Source of the DNA: Chitinophagales bacterium
GTDB taxonomy: Bacteria > Bacteroidota > Bacteroidia > Chitinophagales > Saprospiraceae
Reading direction: 5' to 3'
Assembly (NCBI GenBank): GCA_013298845.1
Contig: JAAFJN010000032.1
Coordinates: 1 to 57,249, forward strand
Length of the DNA: 57,249 bases
Under the pieces are notes generated by a model, which saw only the letters and a list, made by a program, of their open reading frames with translations, was not told the DNA's origin and made no database searches. The translations under genes were made by a program, and so were the position numbers. Shown here in pieces: positions 50,088 through 57,249 of this stretch. The first letter of the stretch is position 1; each line of letters begins with the position of its first letter.

Positions 50088-53000
50088 ATGCGTATTTTTA
50101 TTTTTATCCTGCTTTGCGGCTGTTTGGGGTTGCAAGCACAAAAACTACACCCCGTAACCCACACGCACAACGAAACTTTGCCCGATTGGGCGGTGGAGAT
50201 GTACGGCCCACAACCCAACGTTTGGCGGGTAGATGACGGCTACCTTCAATGGCGGGCCACCCACCCTGCCGACAAAACGACTTTTAGCCAATATTATAAA
50301 AAATGGCGGCGGGCAGCGCGGCCATTTGTCCAGGCTGATGGCTTTATTCACTACCCCACCGCCCAAGAAAAACGGGCATTTGAACAACGTTTGGCCCAAT
50401 TAAAAACCCACCAGGCGGATAACGCGCAAGGGGTTTGGACCCACGTTGGCCCCATCGAAACGTTTAACACTAACACGGGGCCTAACCCGCTGGCCAAATC
50501 CGAACAAGCCAATGTGTATTGCATTGACCAATCCCCTTCGCACCCCGACGTGGTGTATTGCGGCACCGAAGGTTCGGAAATTTTTAAAAGCACCAACCGG
50601 GGTTTGAATTGGACCTGTGTTTCCCGAAATTACGACGTAGGTTCGCCCACGGCCCTGGAAGTGCACCCCTCCAACCCCGATACAGTGCTGGCCGGCAGCG
50701 GCTGGAATATCTGGCGGAGTACCGACGGCGGCCTCACCTGGGCCATTGTGTTTGAAGTACCCGATGCCTCGCCCAACGAAATTTTGTACCACCCCACCAA
50801 CCCACAAATTGTACTGGCGGCCACGTGGAAGGGCCTGTACCGCAGCGACAACGGCGGCGTACAGTGGACCCAAATTTTCCCCGAAGCCTGTTACGATATT
50901 GAATGGAAAACCGACGATGCCAACACCATTTTTGCCGTTAGAAACGACCCGAACGACAAAATTTGCCGGTTTGCGCGCTCTACCGATACCGGATTGACCT
51001 GGACGGTGGAAAATACCGGCTGGTTAGAAACCACCGATCCGGGCCGCAACGACGGCGGTGCCCGACTGGCGGTGAGCAAAGCCGATCCTAACCGCGTTTA
51101 CGCCATTTTAATCGGGGAAGCCAAAGCGGGCGACGATGGTTTTATCGGCCTCTACCGCAGCGACGACGCGGGCCTCACCTGGACATTGCCCAATCCGCCC
51201 GCCGGTGGCCCTTACAACAACGAGGATCACCCCAACATGGCCACCATTGGTACCACCGGCGGTTATCACCAGGGATTTTACAACCTCGGCCTGGACGTTT
51301 CGGACACCAATCCCGACGAATTACTCGTGGGTTTCCTGAACCTTTGGGTCTCCACCGACGGCGCGACCTCTTTTGATTGCATTGGCGGGTATTGCGGCAA
51401 CGATTTTAACTACGTTCACCCCGATTGCCAGGAAATTGAAATCAACGGCGACGACCTTTGGATGACCAGCGACGGCGGGGTGGAATACTCCGACGACTTT
51501 TTTGATACGCACTACGCCCGCAACCGGGGCATTACCAGTTCCGATTTTTGGGGTTTTGGCGCGGGTTGGAACGAAGATATTTTGGTGGGAGGCCGTTACC
51601 ACAACGGCAATACCGCCCTGGCCGAAACCTGGGAACCCGGCGAATCGCTGGGTTTAGGCGGCGGCGAGGCCCCCACGGGGTACGTGAACCCCGGTGCGAA
51701 CCGCGAAGCCTATTTTTCGGATTTGGGCGGACGCGTTATTCCTTTGGCGCAAAACGGCTTTGTGGAGAATGTATCAGCCGGAAAATTCCCCAACGAAAGT
51801 TATTACGCCGCCGAAAGTGGCGAAATGGAATGGGACCCGCGCTGTTGGAATGTTTTTTACACCACCAAAGAAAACAAACTTTGGCGAACCGAAGACGGCG
51901 GCAAAAACTGGTCGGTATTACACGCGTTTGGCACCAATACCAGCGCGCAAGCCCATGCTTTTGAAATTAGCCGGAGCAATCCGCAGGTGATGTACCTATT
52001 TCAGCGCAACGCCGACTCCTGGACACCCGGTAAATTGTGGAAAACGGTCAATGGCGGAGCCAATTGGGTCACCCTGCCCTTGCCCTCGGGTTTTGCCCGC
52101 CGCATGGTACTGGCCATCAGCACCGAAGACGAAAATGTACTTTGGGCCGCTTACCCCGACGGCAGCAACGGTCAAAAAGTATTTATGACCACCAACGGCG
52201 GCCAAACCTGGCAAAACCTCACCACCCCGGCCCTGGACGGAGAAAGTGTTTCGTATATTATGCACCAAAGTGGCACCGACGGCGGTTTGTACTTAGGCAC
52301 TAACCGCACCATTTGGTACAAAAACAACACCATGCCCGATTGGGTGCCGTACAACGAAGGTTTGCCCAAATCCATTGCCACCTGCATTTTGCGGCCTTTT
52401 TACCGCGACGGCAAATTGCGCATGGCGGCCTACGGAAAAGGCATTTGGGAGGTGCCTTTTTACGAACCATCGCGCCCGGTAGCCCAACCGATGGTGAACA
52501 AACGGCTCACTTCGTGTCCGGGTGATACCATCCGTTTCGACGATTACTCCACGTTGCTGCACGAAGGCGCCACCTGGTACTGGGAATTCCCCGGCGGAAA
52601 CCCGGCCACCTCCAACCTGCGCCAACCCAAAGTGACCTACGCCGCCACCGGCGTGTACGATGTTAGCCTCACGGTGACCAACGCTTACGGCAGTTCGACC
52701 AAAACCGTACCCGCGATGATTGAAGTGCAAGATTTTATTTCCAATTCGCTGGAGGTGAGCAACGATTTTTCCAACGGTTTAGACAACTTTACGGTCGTCA
52801 ACCCCGACGGCGGTATCACGTGGGAACCCACCGTAATTACGACCTGTGAACCGGCGGGCGACACGGCGTATTACGTCCATAATTACGTGTACAGCAGTTA
52901 CGGGCAAGACGAAATGGTGCTGCCCGTGAACCTGAATCTCACCCAGGTGATTGACCCAGAACTCCGTTTTCGGGTGGCTTACGCGCCTTACTACGACGGC

Positions 53001-53573
53001 AACGCCTTTATTGATTCGATGAAAGTGTTGGTTTCCGACGATTGTGGTGCGTATTTCGCGACCATCTTCCGCAGCGGCGGCGAGGCATTGAGCACCACGA
53101 CTTCGGGGACGGGTCCGAATAACCTGTACGAATACGACGAATATAGTCCGGCCTCCTGCGACGAATGGCGCGACATAACCCTCGATCTTTCGGCGTACGA
53201 GGGCAAATACATTACCGTAAAATTCCTGAGCCAGTCGGGTTACGGCAACAACCTTTATTTAGACGATATTGTGCTCACGGGCACGATGTTGGTGTCCACA
53301 ACCAACCCCAATCCGGGGGCGTTTGAGGCGCAAGCCGTGCCCAACCCCAGCAACGGTGCCACCCAACTCACGGGTATTTCCGGGACGGAACAAACCCTGC
53401 GCATTGCGTTGTGCTCCACGACGGGGCAGGTGCTGTGGCAAACCCACAAGCGCACGGGCGCGGGTGCCTGGAACCTCCCTTTGCCCACCGAAACCCTGCC
53501 TTCGGGCGTGTATTGGGTGAAAATTGGGACCGAAAAAGGAGAATGGCAGGTGTTGAAATTGGTGCGGGGGTAG
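50088..53573 (+). CDS. T9SS-secreted protein with Asp-box repeats and PKD domain
   Basis: This 1161-residue secreted protein starts with a signal peptide (MRIFIFILLCGCLGLQAQ). Residues about 110-790 hold at least eight sortilin/BNR-type Asp-box repeats (STDGGLTWAI, SDNGGVQWTQ, TEDGGKNWSV, TVNGGANWVT, TTNGGQTWQN), implying one or two beta-propellers. A PKD-like domain follows (about 805-885, WYWEFPGGNPATSNLRQPKVTY). A jelly-roll-like region (about 890-1075) precedes the C-terminal type A sorting domain (about 1085-1161: AVPNPSNGATQL, GVYWVKIGTEKGEWQVLKLVRG). The cargo should be exported through T9SS and attached to or released from the surface. Enzymatic activity is not evident; sialidase-like catalytic residues were not found. 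Confidence 0.92.
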   Translation: MRIFIFILLCGCLGLQAQKLHPVTHTHNETLPDWAVEMYGPQPNVWRVDDGYLQWRATHPADKTTFSQYYKKWRRAARPFVQADGFIHYPTAQEKRAFEQRLAQLKTHQADNAQGVWTHVGPIETFNTNTGPNPLAKSEQANVYCIDQSPSHPDVVYCGTEGSEIFKSTNRGLNWTCVSRNYDVGSPTALEVHPSNPDTVLAGSGWNIWRSTDGGLTWAIVFEVPDASPNEILYHPTNPQIVLAATWKGLYRSDNGGVQWTQIFPEACYDIEWKTDDANTIFAVRNDPNDKICRFARSTDTGLTWTVENTGWLETTDPGRNDGGARLAVSKADPNRVYAILIGEAKAGDDGFIGLYRSDDAGLTWTLPNPPAGGPYNNEDHPNMATIGTTGGYHQGFYNLGLDVSDTNPDELLVGFLNLWVSTDGATSFDCIGGYCGNDFNYVHPDCQEIEINGDDLWMTSDGGVEYSDDFFDTHYARNRGITSSDFWGFGAGWNEDILVGGRYHNGNTALAETWEPGESLGLGGGEAPTGYVNPGANREAYFSDLGGRVIPLAQNGFVENVSAGKFPNESYYAAESGEMEWDPRCWNVFYTTKENKLWRTEDGGKNWSVLHAFGTNTSAQAHAFEISRSNPQVMYLFQRNADSWTPGKLWKTVNGGANWVTLPLPSGFARRMVLAISTEDENVLWAAYPDGSNGQKVFMTTNGGQTWQNLTTPALDGESVSYIMHQSGTDGGLYLGTNRTIWYKNNTMPDWVPYNEGLPKSIATCILRPFYRDGKLRMAAYGKGIWEVPFYEPSRPVAQPMVNKRLTSCPGDTIRFDDYSTLLHEGATWYWEFPGGNPATSNLRQPKVTYAATGVYDVSLTVTNAYGSSTKTVPAMIEVQDFISNSLEVSNDFSNGLDNFTVVNPDGGITWEPTVITTCEPAGDTAYYVHNYVYSSYGQDEMVLPVNLNLTQVIDPELRFRVAYAPYYDGNAFIDSMKVLVSDDCGAYFATIFRSGGEALSTTTSGTGPNNLYEYDEYSPASCDEWRDITLDLSAYEGKYITVKFLSQSGYGNNLYLDDIVLTGTMLVSTTNPNPGAFEAQAVPNPSNGATQLTGISGTEQTLRIALCSTTGQVLWQTHKRTGAGAWNLPLPTETLPSGVYWVKIGTEKGEWQVLKLVRG

Positions 53574-53609
53574 TTTAGACACTTCGATGTTCGGCGTTCC
53601 TTGTTCGAT

Positions 53610-53830
53610 GTTAAAAAATTTTGAACACCGAATTTTGAACACCGAACCGTCGAATTTTGAACATCGAACGCCGAACATCGAAGTATTCGCTTGTGAGACA
53701 GCCTCAGCACACGCAGCCACTACCACTTAAAATCATGTATAATTTAGGCGATCGTCGCTTAATGTCACATATCTCTACGGCGTATTTTACCCTTACTCAA
53801 TTAAACATTATTTCGGCGTTTGATATTCGG
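53610..53830. repeat. Long direct repeat, left copy (with 55354-55577)
   Basis: Starting at GTTAAAAAATTTTGAACACC, this segment shares with the right copy the words GAACACCGAACCGTCGAATT, CTTGTGAGACAGCCTC (the terminal repeat of the MITE-like family), ATGTATAATTTAGGCGATCG, and ACTCAATTAAACATTATTTC. A short stretch in the middle (after GTCGCTTA) differs. The RhuM remnant begins exactly where the repeat ends. Confidence 0.85.
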
Positions 53831-54262
53831 TTACCGCCGATGGCAAGGCTAAGGTGACGCTTTTCGCCCGCGATGGCAGCGTGTGGATAAACCAAAACCA
53901 ACTCGCTGAACTTTTTGACACCTCTAGCAAAATATTGGGCGACACATTGCTAATATATTGAAAGAGAAAGAGTTAGATGAAAATTCAGTTGTAAAGAATT
54001 ACTTTACAACTGCCGATAAAATCAGCAAAGCATCACCATGAACTTCTGGCGCGAGAACGTGGATCGGCTGCTGGTTTTTCAGGATAAAAAAATCCTGCAA
54101 AACGCCGGTTCCGTTACGCATGAGGCGATGGAACAAAAAGTAAAAGAAGTGTACACGCTGTTCGATCAGCGCCGAAAAACCACCGAAGCGCAGGCCGAAG
54201 ATGCACAGGAACTGGAAGAACTTCGTGCATTGGAGCGAGAGATTATGGATAAAAAGGTATAA
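53829..54262 (+). pseudogene. rhuM: Broken RhuM-family gene
   Basis: The first frame encodes TADGKAKVTLFARDGSVWIN followed by QNQLAELFDTS, a RhuM N-terminus. It then shifts at 53925-53935: one missing A turns TSKQNIG into TSSKILG. In the other frame the sequence continues NIGRHIANILKEKELDENSV up to FTTADKISKASP. About 180 residues of the family middle are missing. The C-terminal part resumes at about 54032 in a third frame as MNFWRENVDRLLVFQDKKIL to ALEREIMDKKV. RhuM-type genes are common passengers of restriction-modification loci. Three lesions (no 5' end, frameshift, internal deletion) make function impossible. Confidence 0.85.
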
Positions 54263-54407
54263 GTATATGGCAGGTGCTGATGCGGGCAGAGAATTCGTTT
54301 TCACGAAATTGAACATTGGGAGAAGGCTTTATTTATCCTGATGTTCAATTTTGCGGGAGCGGCGGAAAAGTATTAAAGAAGCACCCGGCTAAAATGCAAA
54401 AATACCC

Positions 54408-54415
54408 TATCTTTG
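54408..54415 (+). promoter_or_regulatory. Candidate -7 box for the toxin-antitoxin operon
   Basis: TATCTTTG lies 17 bp before the ATG at 54433 and supports that start, or the ATG at 54457, over longer upstream extensions of the frame. Confidence 0.5.
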
Positions 54416-54432
54416 TAAAAGTAAACTCCAGT

Positions 54433-54708
54433 ATGCAATACCATTCGTACATATCAATGAATAAAATGACAGATACTACCAGCACCGGGCTAACACTTGA
54501 TATATCTTTTGATCAACTTATTCAGGCATTACTCCGGCTACCTTCTTCTGAAAAAATTCAGATTGCAAACGAGTTGAGATCATCCGCCGCTGCGGAACAG
54601 TGGCGGATATTATCCCAACGTTTACCGGATATCCCTGAATTGAGCATGGATGACATTGTCGCCGAGGTAAAGGCAGTTCGAAAAGGAAGAAAACGTAAAA
54701 CGGATTAA
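54433..54708 (+). CDS. Probable antitoxin of a PIN-type toxin-antitoxin pair
   Basis: This protein of 91 residues (from 54433) or 83 residues (from 54457) contains DISFDQLIQALLRLPSSEKIQIANELRSS, a helix-turn-type segment, and a basic tail (VRKGRKRKTD). The pattern QLIQALLRLPSSEKIQ recalls DUF2281-like or other small type II antitoxins found before PIN toxins. Its stop is two bases before the toxin ATG, so the pair is translationally coupled. The family is inferred mainly from position. The promoter box at 54408-54415 fits either start. Confidence 0.7.
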   Translation: MQYHSYISMNKMTDTTSTGLTLDISFDQLIQALLRLPSSEKIQIANELRSSAAAEQWRILSQRLPDIPELSMDDIVAEVKAVRKGRKRKTD

Positions 54709-54710
54709 CG

Positions 54711-55121
54711 ATGATTATCCTGCTTGATACTAATTTATGGATTTCTGCACTTGTGGGAGCCTCCATGCGAACGAGAATTGAAAAAATACTGGCTGATAAA
54801 AACATAACGATATTAGCAGACAGTAATTTGATGGAAGAATTGATTGATGTTTGCAAGCGACCTAAGTTTGCAAAATACCTTTATCCAGAACTCGTAGCAG
54901 CGTTTCTTCAAATACTTCGCGAGCGACTTACCTTCGTCGAAACTCAAAGTACGTTTCAGATATGCCGCGATCCTAATGATGATTATCTGCTGGCAATCTG
55001 CTACGATGGCGAAGCCGATTATCTATTAACAGGCGACAACGACCTTCTTATCATCCAACTTTTTCATAAAACTCAAATAATTACCTTGAGCGAATTTGAG
55101 CAAAAACACAATTTTGCTTAA
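54711..55121 (+). CDS. PIN-domain toxin (putative toxin-antitoxin toxin component, PIN family)
   Basis: This 136-residue protein is a PIN-fold ribonuclease. Acidic metal-binding positions are visible: the Asp of LLDTNLWISAL near residue 6, Glu in NLMEELIDVCKRPKF (about residue 43), Asp in CRDPNDDYLLAI (about residue 90) and Asp in LLTGDNDLL (about residue 108). This order is that of the COG1569 PIN family. Such toxins cleave RNA in the cytoplasm and are held by the upstream antitoxin. The gene looks intact, in contrast to its broken neighbours. Confidence 0.9.
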   Translation: MIILLDTNLWISALVGASMRTRIEKILADKNITILADSNLMEELIDVCKRPKFAKYLYPELVAAFLQILRERLTFVETQSTFQICRDPNDDYLLAICYDGEADYLLTGDNDLLIIQLFHKTQIITLSEFEQKHNFA

Positions 55122-55217
55122 CTCAACATTTTGTTTATCAACGGTTTGCAAAGCGGAACAAAAAACTGGTGATTCCATATCTAAAATTAGATTAGAAACT
55201 GTTTTAAAAAAAGCAAA

Positions 55218-55313
55218 ATGGACATAAACCGAAACAAAATCATTGTTTTTCAGGAAAAGCAAATTCGGCGTATATGGTACAAAGAGGAATGGTACTTCTC
55301 CGTGCTGGGGTAG
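55218..55313 (+). pseudogene. Truncated Bro-N / antirepressor-like remnant
   Basis: A 31-codon frame with its own ATG reads MDINRNKIIVFQEKQIRRIW to KEEWYFSVLG and stops at TAG. The first 28 residues match the start of Bro-N-type (phage antirepressor-like) proteins, which normally continue with a VVDVV-type helix. The sequence breaks off just before the repeat at 55325. Bro-N genes, like RhuM, are frequent in restriction-modification islands. Confidence 0.65.
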
Positions 55314-55353
55314 AGCATTCAATGAAGAGCGTCTTGTAAGCAGATACTTCGGT

Positions 55354-55577
55354 GTTAAAAAATTTTGAACACCGAACCGTCGAATTTTGAACACCGAACA
55401 TCGAACGCCGAACACCGAACACCGAAGTATTCGCTTGTGAGACAGCCTCAGCACGCGCAGCCACTACCACTTAAAATCATGTATAATTTAGGCGATCGTC
55501 GCTTAAACGCGGGATCATACTTTACGGCAGATTTTACCCTTACTCAATTAAACATTATTTCGGCGTTCGATATTCGG
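55354..55577. repeat. Long direct repeat, right copy (with 53610-53830)
   Basis: Matches the left copy over about 220 bp apart from a divergent patch after GTCGCTTA and a different number of CGAACACCGAAC-type words. The two copies flank 1.5 kb containing the RhuM remnant, the PIN toxin-antitoxin genes and the Bro-N remnant, so recombination between them could delete that segment. Confidence 0.85.
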
Positions 55578-55618
55578 CGTTCGGTGTTCGATATTCGGCG
55601 TTCGGTGTTCGATGTTCA
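55558..55618. repeat. 21-bp tandem repeat of TTCGGTGTTCGATA type
   Basis: About 2.5 copies of a unit reading GGCGTTCGGTGTTCGATATTC with small changes. The words are the reverse complement of the CGAACACCGAAC words at 55377-55430, so the two blocks could fold back on each other around the sequence between them. Confidence 0.7.
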
Positions 55619-55725
55619 ACAGTTCGCCTATATGACCGCCTTATTGATTTTTTCCTCTGTAATTTTATTTGGGCATTTTTTTCATACATTTGCCGCAGTG
55701 TTCATTTATCACGAATAACAACGCA

Positions 55726-57249
55726 ATGACTACTGCTGCTCTTACACCCCAAAACGCCCTGAACAAAGCGTTTAGAAAGGTAAAACCGAACCGAACCGAC
55801 ATTGAACGGTTCAAAAGCAACCTCATTCAATTACTTGACCGCAGCAATGACGCGGAGTCGGAGGAGTTTCACAAAAATCTGGTGTCCGATTTTTTGAAAA
55901 AAACCTGGTACGACCCGCGCCATTTTATCAATACCAAAGGCCGAAATGACCTGGTGATTCACAACGGCGATTCCGCAAAATCGTCGGTGGGCGTGATTAT
56001 GGAGGCCAAAAAACCCACCAACAAGGCCGAAATGCCCGCCAGCAAAAACATCAATTCCAAAGCATTGCAGGAATTGGTGCTGTACTACCTGCGCGAACGT
56101 ATTTCGGGCAAAAACCTCGAAGTCAAACGCCTCATTATCACCAATATTTACGAGTGGTTTATTTTCGACAGCCTCGTTTTTGAGCGACTTTTTGCCCAAA
56201 ACAAAAAACTCGTTCAGCAATTTCAGGATTTTGAAGAAAAAAGACTCGCCAGTACCAATACCGACTTTTTTTACAAACAAATCGCCGAACCCTTTATCGC
56301 CGCCGTCGAAAACGAGGTGGAATTTACCTATTTTAACCTCAAAGACTACCTAAAACCCCTCCGAAATACCGATCCCTCCGACGATAAAGCACTCATTGCC
56401 CTGTTCAAAGTGCTCTCGCCCGAACACTTGCTCAAACTCCCGTTTGCCAACGACAGCAATAGTCTCGACCGGCGTTTTTACGGCGAATTACTGCACATTA
56501 TTGGCCTTACCGAATACAAAGACGGCGGCAAAAAACTCATTGACCGCCACAAGGCAGGCGAACGCAACTCCGGCAGTATCCTCGAAGATACCATTATTCA
56601 ACTGGATAGTCTGGACAAAATTGGCCGACTTTCGCAACCGCTCCAATTTGGGGCTACCCACGCCGACCGCCTCTTTAATGTGGCCCTCGAACTGAGTATT
56701 ACCTGGATTAACCGTATTCTTTTTCTCAAATTACTCGAAGGCCAACTCATTAGTTACCACAAGGGCGACCGCTCGTACGCGTTTTTGCACAGCGAAAAAC
56801 TGCGCGAATACGACGACCTCAACAGCCTGTTTTTTCAGGTATTGGCCAAACGAAACAGCGACCGCAACACCGACGTTACCGCCGCTTTTGCCAAAGTGCC
56901 TTACCTCAACAGTTCGTTGTTTGAACCCACCGAACTGGAGCACCAAACCATTTTTATCAGCAACCTCAAAGACGATAAAACCATTCCGCTCCACCGCCAA
57001 ACGGTGCTGAAAGACGAACAGGGCAAAACCCGCACGGGCAGTATGCGCACCCTCGAATACCTGTTTCGCTTCCTCGATGCCTACGATTTTAGCAGCGAAG
57101 GGGCCGAAGATATTCAGGAAGACAACAAAACCCTCATTAATGCCTCGGTGCTGGGCCTCATTTTTGAAAAAATAAACGGCTACAAAGACGGCTCCTTTTT
57201 TACCCCCGGTTTTATCACCATGTACATGTGCCGCGAAACCATTCGCCGC
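55726..57249 (+). CDS. Type IIG-like restriction-modification enzyme, N-terminal 508 residues (cut by window end)
   Basis: The frame runs from the ATG at 55726 to the last base without a stop. The N-terminal domain contains a PD-(D/E)xK-type nuclease pattern: a lone Asp in KGRNDLVIHNG and EAK in VGVIMEAKKPTNKAE (about residues 80-100). A helical linker follows. The last residues, ASVLGLIFEKINGYKDGSFFTPGF, are the region preceding the SAM-binding motif of N6-adenine methyltransferases of the Eco57I/type IIG class. I recall this N-terminus as DUF7149. The rest, with the NPPY motif and target recognition domain, lies beyond the window. A -7 box TACATTTG is at 55685-55692. Confidence 0.88.
   Translation, partial: MTTAALTPQNALNKAFRKVKPNRTDIERFKSNLIQLLDRSNDAESEEFHKNLVSDFLKKTWYDPRHFINTKGRNDLVIHNGDSAKSSVGVIMEAKKPTNKAEMPASKNINSKALQELVLYYLRERISGKNLEVKRLIITNIYEWFIFDSLVFERLFAQNKKLVQQFQDFEEKRLASTNTDFFYKQIAEPFIAAVENEVEFTYFNLKDYLKPLRNTDPSDDKALIALFKVLSPEHLLKLPFANDSNSLDRRFYGELLHIIGLTEYKDGGKKLIDRHKAGERNSGSILEDTIIQLDSLDKIGRLSQPLQFGATHADRLFNVALELSITWINRILFLKLLEGQLISYHKGDRSYAFLHSEKLREYDDLNSLFFQVLAKRNSDRNTDVTAAFAKVPYLNSSLFEPTELEHQTIFISNLKDDKTIPLHRQTVLKDEQGKTRTGSMRTLEYLFRFLDAYDFSSEGAEDIQEDNKTLINASVLGLIFEKINGYKDGSFFTPGFITMYMCRETIRR

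Larger units (their letters stand above)
55314..55725. other. Repeat-filled intergenic region of 412 bp
   Basis: It contains a terminal-repeat fragment GTCTTGTAAGCAGATACTTC (55331-55350), the right direct-repeat copy (55354-55577), a tandem run of 21-bp units (about 55558-55618), and an AT-rich leader with a -7 box TACATTTG at 55685-55692, 33 bp before the restriction-modification ATG. No intact gene is seen. Confidence 0.7.

Noticed and set aside
52000-53573. Sialidase activity of the Asp-box protein
   Set aside because: Asp boxes only indicate a propeller fold; no arginine triad or catalytic Asp/Tyr-Glu pattern of sialidases could be made out.
53657-53857. 66-codon frame across the left direct repeat (MNIERRTSKY…)
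   Set aside because: It is translated repeat sequence; the same repeat gives different frames at its other copy and shows no protein family.

Overview
The window is a stretch of a Bacteroidota chromosome, most likely a Saprospiria-type (Haliscomenobacter/Lewinella-like) organism. The evidence is an alternative complex III plus aa3-type oxidase locus, a secreted protein with a type IX secretion (T9SS) C-terminal domain, TonB-dependent and Bacteroidota-style lipoprotein genes, and repeated TAnnTTTG boxes (the Bacteroidota -7 promoter element). The left edge is a contig end: bases 1-17 are Illumina adapter sequence. The right edge cuts a restriction-modification gene. No rRNA, tRNA or CRISPR array was seen.

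Layout. 0.02-1.2 kb: truncated beta-helix exported protein (minus). 1.5-3.9 kb: histidine ammonia-lyase and two small genes in a tightly overlapping minus-strand operon. 4.0-10.4 kb: housekeeping genes: der GTPase, an MBL-fold/GNAT/MBL-fold plus-strand operon, a DUF4403 lipoprotein and a dienelactone-hydrolase-like exported protein. 10.5-13.6 kb: an outer-membrane protein and an M48 metalloprotease. 13.7-18.1 kb: a giant caspase-like protein that has lost its catalytic cysteine and carries about four repeats resembling effector-associated domain 11 plus an SH3 domain; part of its coding sequence is strikingly AT-rich. 18.2-22.1 kb: TonB-dependent receptor and metK.

22.2-39.6 kb is one long minus-strand respiratory locus. 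ActA-B-C-D-E-F (quinol to cytochrome c) is followed by oxidase subunits II and I, heme O synthase, two subunit III proteins, subunit IV, a degenerate Sco-like protein, DUF420 and a small CPMC membrane protein. Together these pass electrons from quinol to oxygen, probably as an ACIII-aa3 supercomplex. Subunit II carries a C-terminal OmpA peptidoglycan-binding domain, an unusual fusion. Hairpins between genes probably tune expression.

40-43.2 kb: lipoprotein, small beta-barrel and di-heme cytochrome c peroxidase. 43.3-50 kb: serine hydrolase, a 5'-truncated TlpA-like gene next to a triple-hairpin repeat, a DUF4920 lipoprotein, a MORN-repeat caspase with an intact His/Cys dyad, an SH3 protein and a membrane protein. 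50.1-53.6 kb: large T9SS cargo protein. 53.6-57.2 kb: an accessory/defence region in which about 220-bp direct repeats flank a broken RhuM gene, a PIN-domain toxin-antitoxin pair and a Bro-N remnant, followed by a type IIG-like restriction-modification gene running off the edge.

The best candidates for something undescribed are the pseudo-caspase with multiple effector-associated domains, the CoxII-OmpA fusion, and three genes that share an identical promoter-to-ATG spacing suggesting leaderless mRNAs.
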